Assembly: GCA_020639235.1 (NCBI GenBank)
Contig: JACKHC010000002.1
Coordinates: 124,001 to 188,000 of the forward strand
Length of the DNA: 64,000 nucleotides
Direction: 5' to 3'
From: Phycisphaeraceae bacterium
GTDB taxonomy: Bacteria; Planctomycetota; Phycisphaerae; Phycisphaerales; UBA1924
Position numbers and translations under genes: made by a program. Of the stretch, positions 50,318-58,933 are shown piece after piece. The notes beneath the pieces were generated by a model. That model made no database searches. It was not told the DNA's origin and saw only the letters and a list, made by a program, of their open reading frames with translations. Numbering within the stretch: the first letter of the stretch is position 1; each line of letters begins with the position of its first letter.

Positions 50318-50344
50318 CCGATCGCGTCCACGACCCGCGATCGG
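50318..50344 (+). other. Perfect hairpin after the low-complexity gene
   Basis: CCGATCGCG-tccacgacc-CGCGATCGG, a 9-bp stem beginning 7 bases after the stop; no T-run follows. The proper terminator is 19 bases downstream. Confidence 0.5.
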
Positions 50345-50362
50345 TCAACTCAGTGAGACTCA

Positions 50363-50400
50363 CCGGGTGTGCCGCCCCGCGGCGCGCCCGGTTGTTTTTT
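50363..50400 (+). terminator. Strong intrinsic terminator
   Basis: A stem of about 13 bp (CCGGGTGTGCCGC with GCGGCGCGCCCGG, two G-U pairs) with a three-base loop is followed by TTGTTTTTT. It ends the low-complexity protein gene. Confidence 0.85.
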
Positions 50401-50485
50401 GGCTTCGGGTGGGCCGCCCTCACGCGGGGTGCTACATTTTCCCGATCACAAGGCGTGGGGATCGAGTCTGAGGCGAAGGAGTTGC

Positions 50486-53400
50486 ATGGTGAAGGGCAGT
50501 TCATTCTCAGGGACAGGTCGGCGTCCGCGCCCGGAGCCGGTGGTTTTCGAAGCGCTGGAGCCGCGGATTCTGCTGAGTGCGAACCCGGTGAATGTGATCG
50601 ATGTCTTTGCGGACAACCGCGGGTTCATCACGCTTCAGATGGACCAGAACATCAGCAACAGCACGGTGACCAACTCATCGGTGCAGATGTTCACGGCGGG
50701 CAACGACGGGCTGCTGGGGACCGCCGACGACCAGCTGGTCGTCCGGACGGTTCGGTACAGCGCCTCGGATCGGACCATCCGGATCGAGTCCAACCTTGAC
50801 GCGGACACCCCCTACCGCGTCCGCCTGATCAGTTCGATCATCCGCGGCGAGAACGGATGCCTGCTCGACGGCGAGTTCAACGGCGTCGGCGTGCCCTCGG
50901 GCGATGGCATTGAGGGCGGAGATTTCGAGATCTTCACGCGCCGCGCCGTGGTCCCGATCGCGCGATTCACGACGCTGACCGGTATCGTGGACGTGGAGTT
51001 GTTCGACAACCAGACGCCGCTGACCGTCGCCAACTTCCTGGCGTACGCGAACGCGGGCGACTGGGACAACACGTTCTTCCACCGCCTCGTCGAGGACTTC
51101 GTGCTCCAGGGCGGCGGTTTCCAGGCGACCTCCTCGTTCCCGAGCATCCCGCAGATGGCGGCGGTGCAGAACGAGCCGGGCATTTCCAACCTGTTCGGCA
51201 CGATCGCCATGGCGAAGCTGGGCGGGAACCCGAACTCGGCGACGAACCAGTGGTTCTTCAACCTACGGGACAACTCGGAGAACCTTGACAATCAGAACGG
51301 CGGATTCACGGTGTTCGGCGAGGTGACGGGCTCGGAGAGTTTCGCCACACTGGCGCGGCTCGCGAACTTCATGACCGTCGATGCGTCGGGGCAGAACGGC
51401 GCCTTCACGGATCTACCGGTGCAGGACACCGACCGTGTGGATGAGAACGGCGGGACAGTGGTGCCGAGCGATGTGCTCTCGGTATCCCGCATCGCGATTC
51501 TGATGGATATCACGGGCGAGCCGTTCCAGCAGCTGGACGAGGATAACTCGATCACATTCGTGAACAACGCGGGCGATGTGACGGTCCGCGTGTTCGCGCT
51601 CGATGGCTTCCCCGCCGATGCGCTGGAGCCCTTTATTCGTGTGAACTTCGGCTCGGGCCGTTCGATCGACGCGGTGACAATCCTCAATGGGATGCCCGAC
51701 CGTCGCTTCGGCGTGCAGATCGATGGCGCCACAGTGCTGCAGAAGTTCGCGGATCAGCGTCGAACCGATGACGGCGATCTGGCGTTCATCGTGAGCGACT
51801 CCCGAATCGAGTCGATCAACCTCCGGTACGGCATCTCCGGCGAGAATCTCAACGGATTCGTGCTCCCCGGCGGGCTGCGCTTCGACGCCGACATCGACGG
51901 CGACAACATCGTTTCGGACCTGACGGCGGTCTTCGTGCCCGCCGGCAACTCGAACCTGTTCTCCGTGGGCGGTGACCTGTCCGGTGATGCGCTGTTCCTG
52001 GGCGGGCTGAACCGCGTGAATGTGCGCGGCGAGGTGAACAACTCGGACATCCGAATCGGTGCCGGCAACCTCAACCGCCTGCTCGCGACATTCCGCAATG
52101 TGATCGATGCGCGCCTGGTGAGCGATGCGCCCATCAGCATGGTCCGCGCGTCGGAGTGGAGTGTGCTGGAGACGCTGCGCGGCTCGATCTCGGCGCCGTC
52201 ACTCCAGCGCCTCATCATCACGGGCGACAACGGGCAAGGGCTCGCGGGCAACTTCAACGCTGATATCGACCTGAGCGGCGACGACAATGTGCGCACGCTG
52301 GCGAACGCGAACATCCGGGGCAGCGTCCTGAGTTCCGATTGGGATATCACGGGAGACCTCGGGAATGTGAGCGTCCGGGGCGGTTCGTCCGGGTGGGAAC
52401 TCATCGTCACGGGTGACGCTTCGACGTTCCGGCTGGATCGCCTGAAGGACACGACGATCAACGTGTCGGGTGTCGCCAGGACGCTCCGCGCGATCGATTG
52501 GACCGGGGGCGAGTTCAGAGCGCGGGAGATGAGATCGATCCTGATCACCGGTCGCAACTCGGACAACCTCGCGGGTAATCTCTCGGCGGACATCGTCGTC
52601 GGAGCGCCGGGTGTTGATAACGCGCTTCGCCTGCTGCGTGTCAACGGCGATGCGACGGACCTCTCGATCGACTTCGACGGCAATGTGCGCTCGGTGCTGG
52701 TGCGCGGCGACCTGAGGGACGCGACGCTCACCTCGATCAACGACATCCAGACCCTGAGTTTCGGCGAAATCCGCAACTCCGATGTGAACATGCAGGGTGT
52801 CTCGAGGTCGCTGCGGTTCATCGACTGGATCGGCGGCACACTGCTCGGCTTCCGGTATGACTCGATCGTCGCCACCGGGAACCAGGCGACCGCATCGCCG
52901 GGCAACTTCTTCGCGGATGTGGACGCTTCCAGCGCGGGCTCGATGACGCTGGACCGGGGCGGGAGTTTCGTGGGGTCGTTCGAGATGAACTTCATCGACG
53001 ACTTCCGAGTGACCGGTGAAGTGCGAGACTCGTTCTTCGTGTTCACCGCGACGCCCGCGGGCCGGCCCGTGACGATCGGGCGGTTCGAGGTCACGGAGCA
53101 GATTCTCAACACCGACATCCGTTCGGCGGGGAACGTGCAGTCGTTGATCACGCCGGTGATGATCAACTCCGGCCTGTACGCGGGCATGCCCGAAGGCACG
53201 CTCGGCCTGCCGGACTCGAACCCGAACGTGAACCCGAACATCACGATCGAGTCGGTCGTGATCGGCGTGTTGGGATCGAACCAGTTCAACTTCGTGAACA
53301 GCTACATCGTCGCGCCGCGCATTGACAGCGCGCTGGTCTTCTATCCCGATACCGCAAACCTCGGTCAGCCGCACGGGATCGCGGCGAACACGATCGGGTT

Positions 53401-53512
53401 CGTCGATACGCGGATTCTGGGCGGCGGGCGTCAGCGGGCAACGAACCCGGGCGCCTCGCTCGATCCGATCGGTGATTACCAGGTGCGCGTCGGGTTCCTG
53501 CCCCCCGCATAA
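50486..53512 (+). CDS. Giant surface protein with LEPRILLSA motif and cyclophilin domain
   Basis: A 1008-residue protein. FEALEPRILLSA (residues 21-32) is the N-terminal motif shared by large planctomycete exported proteins. Residues about 155-295 form a cyclophilin-type peptidyl-prolyl isomerase domain: TPLTVANFLAYANAGDWDNT, FFHR (197-200, with the catalytic Arg), QGGGF and NQWFFNL. The remaining 700 residues are repetitive beta-rich units (for example VRGEVNNSDIRIGAGNL, ITGDNGQGLAGNFNADIDLSGDDN) suggesting a solenoid. AAGGAG lies 4 bases before ATG 50486. No terminal sorting tail is seen. Likely cell-surface structural protein with a folding domain. Confidence 0.8.
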   Translation: MVKGSSFSGTGRRPRPEPVVFEALEPRILLSANPVNVIDVFADNRGFITLQMDQNISNSTVTNSSVQMFTAGNDGLLGTADDQLVVRTVRYSASDRTIRIESNLDADTPYRVRLISSIIRGENGCLLDGEFNGVGVPSGDGIEGGDFEIFTRRAVVPIARFTTLTGIVDVELFDNQTPLTVANFLAYANAGDWDNTFFHRLVEDFVLQGGGFQATSSFPSIPQMAAVQNEPGISNLFGTIAMAKLGGNPNSATNQWFFNLRDNSENLDNQNGGFTVFGEVTGSESFATLARLANFMTVDASGQNGAFTDLPVQDTDRVDENGGTVVPSDVLSVSRIAILMDITGEPFQQLDEDNSITFVNNAGDVTVRVFALDGFPADALEPFIRVNFGSGRSIDAVTILNGMPDRRFGVQIDGATVLQKFADQRRTDDGDLAFIVSDSRIESINLRYGISGENLNGFVLPGGLRFDADIDGDNIVSDLTAVFVPAGNSNLFSVGGDLSGDALFLGGLNRVNVRGEVNNSDIRIGAGNLNRLLATFRNVIDARLVSDAPISMVRASEWSVLETLRGSISAPSLQRLIITGDNGQGLAGNFNADIDLSGDDNVRTLANANIRGSVLSSDWDITGDLGNVSVRGGSSGWELIVTGDASTFRLDRLKDTTINVSGVARTLRAIDWTGGEFRAREMRSILITGRNSDNLAGNLSADIVVGAPGVDNALRLLRVNGDATDLSIDFDGNVRSVLVRGDLRDATLTSINDIQTLSFGEIRNSDVNMQGVSRSLRFIDWIGGTLLGFRYDSIVATGNQATASPGNFFADVDASSAGSMTLDRGGSFVGSFEMNFIDDFRVTGEVRDSFFVFTATPAGRPVTIGRFEVTEQILNTDIRSAGNVQSLITPVMINSGLYAGMPEGTLGLPDSNPNVNPNITIESVVIGVLGSNQFNFVNSYIVAPRIDSALVFYPDTANLGQPHGIAANTIGFVDTRILGGGRQRATNPGASLDPIGDYQVRVGFLPPA

Positions 53513-53518
53513 GCGGAC

Positions 53519-54979
53519 TCATTCGGCCGCGAGTCCGGACTTCTCTCGAATCCAATCGCGGATCATCTCGATCACGCGCGGGTGGATGGTCTGCTCGATC
53601 TGCGCGTACTCGTCGATCGTGCCCTTGGTGCACTCCTGGAACATGTGATTGAGGCCGGGCAACTCGCGGATCGTGACGTCCGCGTTGCCCGCGGCTTCGA
53701 GCGCAGCGCGAATCTCCGGAAGGTTCTGCGAGGGCACGACCTGAACATCCTTGGAGCCGTTGATGGCCAGCACCGGACAGGTCACCCGGCGGAGGGCGAC
53801 GCGGGGATCGTGATCGACGAATGAGACGAACCACGGGCTCGTCACCATCGCGGTCTGCGCCTGCGTCATCTCGTCCAGCGCTTCTTCTTCGAGATTGGGC
53901 ATCTGGCGCTTGAGCGCACCGCGGACATGCTCGGTGAGCTCGTCGCGGCGTTCGGCGTCGTGGATGAGTTCGAGCGTCTTCTTCTGGTCGGCGAGCTGGC
54001 GGGCGATCTCGGCGGGCTGTACGCCCGACGCTTCGAGGATCGCGCGAACTTGCACCTTTAGAACATCGCCGCCCGGCACGCCGGTGCCGGCCATGAGCAC
54101 GATGAAGGCGACATCGGGGGATCGCGATGCGACGAGGGGCGCGATGATGCCGCCCTCGGAGTGACCGATCAGGCCGATGTGATCGATGTCGATCGAGGGC
54201 ATCTCCTTGAGCAGCGCGATCGCGCCCAGCACATCACCCGCGAACGTGTCCGCCGTCGCGCGGGAGATGTCTCCCTCGGAACCGCCCACGCCGCGGTCGT
54301 CATAGCGCAGCGAGGCGATGCCGTGGCGCGCAAGGTCGTCGGCCAGCACGAGGAAGGGCTTGTGATCGAAGATGGTCTCGTCGCGGTCCTGTGCGCCCGA
54401 GCCGGTGATGAAGACGACCGCGGGGTGCGGGCCGTCTCCCTCCGGGATGCAGATCGTGCCCACGAGTCCGGCGTCGTCGGCCCGGCTCCGGAACTCCACC
54501 TCGGAAGTTTCGTAGGGGAATGGCGGCTTGGGCGTCTGGGGTCGGTTGACGGTTGTATCCACTTCCTCGCCCGCGAGGAGTTTCGAGAGTTTGGCTGGGA
54601 ACTCCATGCCGTTCTGTTTCAGCAGTCCCTCGGCGGCGGTGGCGTCCGCATTGATTGAAAGATCCCAGACAGCGCCGACGAGTTTCCATTCAAGGACGAA
54701 CTTGCCCGCGTCGAGCGACACGGAGTCGAGCGCGGTATCCGAGACCATCTGCGCGGGTATGGAGATCGTGGCCGCGAGGTCGCCCGTGTCCCGGCGCGTG
54801 ACCTTGAAGATCATGCGCAGTTGCTGGCCGAAGACATCGACGTGCCCGTCCCACGTGCCGACCACATCGGCGGCCGTTGCGACAGCGGCATCTTCGGGCG
54901 CTTCAGCGCGGAGCAACGCAGCGGGCGCGATAAGGATCGCTGAGAGGGACAAGAGTGCGGCGGTGAGGGTCGGGCGCAT
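53519..54979 (-). CDS. Exported alpha/beta hydrolase
   Basis: A 486-residue exported enzyme with a signal peptide (TLTAALLSLSAILIAPAALL). An N-terminal beta domain (about 35-160) precedes an alpha/beta-hydrolase fold: VFITGSGAQDRDE, SLRYDDRGVGGS, the nucleophile elbow GHSEGG, the acid in NGSKDVQVV and the His in LPGLNHMF. Such proteins are esterase- or peptidase-like; substrate unknown. GGAG lies 6 bases before ATG 54979. It is convergent with the giant surface protein, with six bases between stops. Confidence 0.85.
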   Translation of the reverse strand: MRPTLTAALLSLSAILIAPAALLRAEAPEDAAVATAADVVGTWDGHVDVFGQQLRMIFKVTRRDTGDLAATISIPAQMVSDTALDSVSLDAGKFVLEWKLVGAVWDLSINADATAAEGLLKQNGMEFPAKLSKLLAGEEVDTTVNRPQTPKPPFPYETSEVEFRSRADDAGLVGTICIPEGDGPHPAVVFITGSGAQDRDETIFDHKPFLVLADDLARHGIASLRYDDRGVGGSEGDISRATADTFAGDVLGAIALLKEMPSIDIDHIGLIGHSEGGIIAPLVASRSPDVAFIVLMAGTGVPGGDVLKVQVRAILEASGVQPAEIARQLADQKKTLELIHDAERRDELTEHVRGALKRQMPNLEEEALDEMTQAQTAMVTSPWFVSFVDHDPRVALRRVTCPVLAINGSKDVQVVPSQNLPEIRAALEAAGNADVTIRELPGLNHMFQECTKGTIDEYAQIEQTIHPRVIEMIRDWIREKSGLAAE

Positions 54980-55101
54980 GGGGAGCTCCGGGGAAGATAG
55001 GTGGTTCCGGTAAGGGTATTCCGATTCCGGCCGGGCGCGTTGCATGGGCTGCCGGCGGGCCATCGGGGCGGATTCCGCTGGCGGCGTGGGCAGGGGCGGG
55101 G

Positions 55102-55107
55102 AATACT
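55102..55107 (+). promoter_or_regulatory. -10-like hexamer AATACT for the FG-GAP gene
   Basis: AATACT, 6 bases, then GTG 55114; weaker match than the TANNNT boxes. Confidence 0.3.
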
Positions 55108-55113
55108 GCGACG

Positions 55114-56601
55114 GTGTCGGTGACGCGAGCGACCCTGTTTCTGAGTTTGGTGCTGACCCTGGCGTGCGCCGGGGCGTGGGGCGACACGTGCGCGCTGCGG
55201 GCGTTGGAGGCGGCGTCCCCCGAGGCGGCAACAGGAACACTCGGTTCGTCTGTCGCGGGCGCGGGCGGCCTGGTGGTGACAGGTGCGCCCTATTCGAACG
55301 CGAGCGGATTTGAGTCGGGAGCCGCGTTCGTGTTCCGCGTGGTCGATCACGAACTCGTCCTGGGTGAAGCGCTGACGGCGCCCGGCGTCGGGAGCGGGGA
55401 TCGCTTCGGATTCGCGGTGGCGACGGATGGCTTTTTGATCGCCGTGGGCTCTCCGGACGACTCGGGCTTGGCGTCCGGTTCCGGAAGCGTGCGCGTCTTC
55501 CGCGAGGCGGGCGGTAACTGGTCGAGTGTCGGCGTGGTGCTCGCCCCGGACGGTGGAACGGAGGATCGATTCGGCGCTTCGGTCGCAATAGATGGAAACA
55601 CGCTCGTCATCGGCGCTCCGTCGCGCGGCGAGGATGATGCGGGCGCCGTTTATGTCTTTGCGTGGGATGGTGCATCATGGACGCACACGCAAACGATCGT
55701 CGCGGGCGACTCGGACTCGGGGGATCGCTTCGGAACATCGGTCTCGATCGACGGGAACCGATTGCTGATCGGCGCGTTCGCGGACGATGAGGGCGGCGAG
55801 GACGCGGGGGCCGGGTACATCTACGATCGCGTCGCGGGCGTGTGGGTGTTGGGCGCGAAGCTGATCTCGGCAAGCGGCGCGGCGGCGGACCTCATAGGTT
55901 GGTCATCGGCGCTCTCGGGAGACATCGCGGTGCTCGGGGCGCCCGGGCGCGACGCCGGCGGCTCACAGGCGGGCGGCGCGGTCGTGTTCGACTATCAGGG
56001 CGGCGTGTGGGTTGAACAGGGCACGCTGGTGGGCTCCGGCACTAGCGCGTTCGACAGGCGCGGATCGAGCGTTGCGGTCGAAGACGGCCTCGTGATTCTC
56101 GGTGCACCACGGGATGACGCCGACGGCGCGAACTCGGGGAGCGCCTCGGTCTTTGCCCGCTCGAGCGGTGTGTGGCACGAAGTCGCGTTTGTGCGGCCCT
56201 CACCGGGCAACGCCGGCGCGGAGCTCGGTGCCGGTGTGGCGCTCGCCGATGGGCTAGGCGTGTTCGGTGCGCCCAAGGCGGCGGGCGGCGATGGGCGTCT
56301 GTTCGTGCTTCCTGCGATCGACGATTGCGATGCCTCGGGCGCGCTCGATGCCTGCGAAGTGGCCTCCGGTGCGCTCGCGGACGAGAACGGCGACCTCGTG
56401 CCCGATGCATGTGCACCGCCGCCGTGCCCCGGCGACGCGACCGGCAACGGCGTCGTGGATGTGCGGGACTTGAATCTGGTGCTGGCGTTCTGGGGTCAAC
56501 AGCCCTACGAGCCATTCCAGAGCGCGGACATCACCGGCGATGGGTTCGTCGATGTGGATGACCTCAATGTCGTGCTCACGAGTTGGGGATGTCGGCGCTA
56601 A
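55114..56601 (+). CDS. Exported FG-GAP-like protein with C-terminal dockerin-like module
   Basis: A 495-residue exported protein. After a signal peptide (ATLFLSLVLTLACAGAWG), seven or so FG-GAP-like blades repeat the pattern DRFGxSVAIDGNTLVIGAP, suggesting an integrin-like propeller. The tail has PGDATGNGVVDVRDLNLVLAFWG and ADITGDGFVDVDDLNVVLTSWG, two calcium-loop repeats ending in CRR, as in the TIGR03790 protein. GTG 55114 has a hexamer 6 bases upstream. Function unknown, likely extracellular adhesion or assembly. Confidence 0.82.
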   Translation: MSVTRATLFLSLVLTLACAGAWGDTCALRALEAASPEAATGTLGSSVAGAGGLVVTGAPYSNASGFESGAAFVFRVVDHELVLGEALTAPGVGSGDRFGFAVATDGFLIAVGSPDDSGLASGSGSVRVFREAGGNWSSVGVVLAPDGGTEDRFGASVAIDGNTLVIGAPSRGEDDAGAVYVFAWDGASWTHTQTIVAGDSDSGDRFGTSVSIDGNRLLIGAFADDEGGEDAGAGYIYDRVAGVWVLGAKLISASGAAADLIGWSSALSGDIAVLGAPGRDAGGSQAGGAVVFDYQGGVWVEQGTLVGSGTSAFDRRGSSVAVEDGLVILGAPRDDADGANSGSASVFARSSGVWHEVAFVRPSPGNAGAELGAGVALADGLGVFGAPKAAGGDGRLFVLPAIDDCDASGALDACEVASGALADENGDLVPDACAPPPCPGDATGNGVVDVRDLNLVLAFWGQQPYEPFQSADITGDGFVDVDDLNVVLTSWGCRR

Positions 56602-56604
56602 CGC

Positions 56605-57012
56605 TCAACTCCCGAATCGATTCGGCAGGAAGCTGGCGAACGTGCGCACAGAGTCCCGAGAGATCGTCGCCAGCGCGCTGAGTTCCCGGCGGAGGGGGTC
56701 GAGCATGCTATCGGTGGCGTCATCGATGGCGACCACGACCGCCGGGTCGATCTCGGACCGGTGGTGCGTGTTGTCGGCCAGCGGCGGAGCCGGCACCGCC
56801 GCATCTCGAGTATTGAACGAGACCGCCGTCAGCACAGTAATGGCGGCGATTGCGAGCATGCCCACAACCGCGACAGGCCCGACGGGTGAGCGACGCGGCG
56901 GCGTATCGAGGCGCGCGATCAGACGGTCGGCGAGCGCACTGTCTGTGCCCGCGAGTTCGCGCGAGGCGTCGCTATGAAGGAGGACATCGAGATGGTCGTG
57001 TTCATGGGTCAT
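56605..57012 (-). CDS. Putative membrane anti-sigma factor
   Basis: A 135-residue protein with an N-terminal cytosolic part (MTHEHDHLDVLLHSDASRELAG, then a basic DRLIARLDTPPRR), a single membrane helix (VAVVGMLAIAAITVLTAVSF) and an extracytoplasmic tail. It overlaps the end of the sigma-factor gene (ATGA), the standard layout of a sigma/anti-sigma pair. No zinc-finger Cys/His motif is present, so it is not the classical ZAS domain; assignment rests on topology and context. Confidence 0.6.
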   Translation of the reverse strand: MTHEHDHLDVLLHSDASRELAGTDSALADRLIARLDTPPRRSPVGPVAVVGMLAIAAITVLTAVSFNTRDAAVPAPPLADNTHHRSEIDPAVVVAIDDATDSMLDPLRRELSALATISRDSVRTFASFLPNRFGS

Positions 57013-57623
57013 GGATGCGTCTCGGGAATAGCGTACAGATTGCGGCGGACGGCCTCGTCGGCGAGTTTCTTGCGCGCCCTCGAGACCATCATGCGGACGG
57101 CGCGTTCGTCTTTCTCGAGGACGCGCCCGGTCTGGCGTGCCGTCAGCCCCTCGGCGATGGTCAGCCAAAGGGCCGCGGCCTGCTCGGATGTGAGGACCGT
57201 GCGGGCCAGTTCCCAGAGGGGCGGCGTTTCGGGCGTGGCGGACTCTGTTGTGGCGGGCTTGGAATGGTTGAGGAGGAAGGCGCGCCGGACCATCGCACGG
57301 CGCGACGCGGAGATCGATGCGCGATAGGCGATGGTGAGCACCCACGCGCGGAAGTCCTGCACACGCTCGCCCGATCGGATCGCCTGCCACGCCTTGCAGA
57401 AGACCTCTTGGGCGACATCCTCGGCGTCCACACCACGCGCGGCACGACGCCGAACAAGCGCGATGACGCTAGGCGTGTGCTGTCGGACGAGCCGCGCGAA
57501 CTGATCGCGGAGCGCCTGCTCGCCGGCGCGCACACCGACGCCCGCCTTGTGAGCGCGGGCATCGGCTGTCGCCTGTTGTCGGAGCGGTGCGGCTTCGACG
57601 GGTTGTGCTGCGAGACGTGTCAT
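57009..57623 (-). CDS. ECF-type RNA polymerase sigma factor
   Basis: A 204-residue sigma-70 family factor. Region 2 is FARLVRQHTPSVIALVRRRAARGVDAEDVAQEVFCKAWQAI and FRAWVLTIAYRASISASRR; region 4 is EQAAALWLTIAEGLTARQTGRVLEKDERAVRMMVSRARKKL. A 35-residue N-terminal extension is present. It lies between the exported protein (7-base gap) and the putative anti-sigma factor (4-base overlap), all minus strand. Confidence 0.88.
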   Translation of the reverse strand: MTRLAAQPVEAAPLRQQATADARAHKAGVGVRAGEQALRDQFARLVRQHTPSVIALVRRRAARGVDAEDVAQEVFCKAWQAIRSGERVQDFRAWVLTIAYRASISASRRAMVRRAFLLNHSKPATTESATPETPPLWELARTVLTSEQAAALWLTIAEGLTARQTGRVLEKDERAVRMMVSRARKKLADEAVRRNLYAIPETHP

Positions 57624-57630
57624 GGGCTGG

Positions 57631-58755
57631 TCAATCGGACTCAGACTCCAGGAACTTCACGACGGTGCCCGCGTCCATGGAAAGGTCGAGGCGGACATCG
57701 GAAGCGTCTGTTTTGATGGACAGACCTTTGACGATATCGAGCATGGCGCGAGTTTCGTCGTCGAGTTCATCGGACTGCATCGCGCCGAGTCGGGCCAGAG
57801 CCAGCAGGCCGTTGGCGACCTGCGCCATGTTGGTCGCGACCTCGTTCGACCCGGTCTGGAGGACACCGGACATGAACAGGTTCCCCGCGCGCTGGCCGAT
57901 GTTGATCTCTACGGACTCGGCGTCGCGGAGCATCTGCGAGTTGACCGCATCTTCGAGGAACGGTGATCCCTTGGACGCATGGATGTAGATGAACGAGTCC
58001 GGCGCGGGTGCGATCCAACCCGGGGCTTTGTTGGTCGCTCTCGACGCGACCGTTGCCGCGAGGTCGTCGAGCGACTCGGCGAAGAACATAATGCGAGATC
58101 CATCGGGCTCGGGACGAACAGCGACGAAGGTCGGCACGCCGGACTCCTCGTCCGACTCGAGTTTGCCGACGGTGACGCCGTTAAGGTGGGAAATCTCGAC
58201 GCCCTCAACCTTCTGGAGCTCCTTGACCGCCTCATCAATCGCGGCGGTGGTATGCACGAGGAGGTTCTCCGGTTGGTCGTCGTCGTCGCTTCCGAAGAGT
58301 GTGATCGAGAGGATGTCGGTAAGTGGATCGAAGTGGTAGCGCTCTCGCAGGTCTTTGAGTGATTGCGGCATCAACGCTTCCAGACCCGCCGCGCCGCGGT
58401 GCGCTCCCTCGTCGCCGCCGGCATCGCCGATGTGGCGCTCGATCACGACCTGTCGTTCCTTCTTGCGGCGGCGCTCGTTGCCGATCTTGAGATTGAGTTC
58501 GAGACCGTCGCCCGCATTGGCGCCGGCTTCCGCGTCGGACGCTTCGATCTCGCGTGCGAGCCAGCGTCCGATTTCTGTGGTGAGCAGCCGCTCGACATCC
58601 ACATGGACAAGCCATGTGGTGCTGTCGTTGATCCAGCCCCGATCCAGCGGCGCGACGGCGGCCGACGCGGGCGCGGGGGCGGTCAGAGCGAGCGGCGCGC
58701 CGAGTGCTGCGGCCGAAAGCAACATGGCGGCGAGACGGAATCGGGGTCGTGGCAT
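57631..58755 (-). CDS. Exported protein of unknown function, first gene of the sigma operon
   Basis: A 374-residue exported protein with a signal peptide (FRLAAMLLSAAALGAPLALTAPAPASA). The body shows VHVDVERLLTTEIGRWLAREIE, a charged insertion (NERRRKKERQVVIER) and ILSITLFGSDDDDQPENLLVHT; no catalytic motif is obvious. Similar exported proteins occur in planctomycetes but I cannot name a function. GGAG lies 8 bases before ATG 58755. Being co-transcribed with the sigma factor, it may be an envelope sensor or target of that regulon. Confidence 0.65.
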   Translation of the reverse strand: MPRPRFRLAAMLLSAAALGAPLALTAPAPASAAVAPLDRGWINDSTTWLVHVDVERLLTTEIGRWLAREIEASDAEAGANAGDGLELNLKIGNERRRKKERQVVIERHIGDAGGDEGAHRGAAGLEALMPQSLKDLRERYHFDPLTDILSITLFGSDDDDQPENLLVHTTAAIDEAVKELQKVEGVEISHLNGVTVGKLESDEESGVPTFVAVRPEPDGSRIMFFAESLDDLAATVASRATNKAPGWIAPAPDSFIYIHASKGSPFLEDAVNSQMLRDAESVEINIGQRAGNLFMSGVLQTGSNEVATNMAQVANGLLALARLGAMQSDELDDETRAMLDIVKGLSIKTDASDVRLDLSMDAGTVVKFLESESD

Positions 58756-58933
58756 GGGGTGTTCTCCTGGATGGCTGCCCGGATGGCTCAAAGTCACTAC
58801 CAACACTGACGCGGGGCCTGGGCCGGGCGCAACAGAAACCTCCGAGGCGATGCCATGTTGTTGGGGAGTCGCGCGATACACTTGCCGCCTCAGTTCATAG
58901 ACCCTCACAAGCACCGCACGGAGCCGAGCCGCC

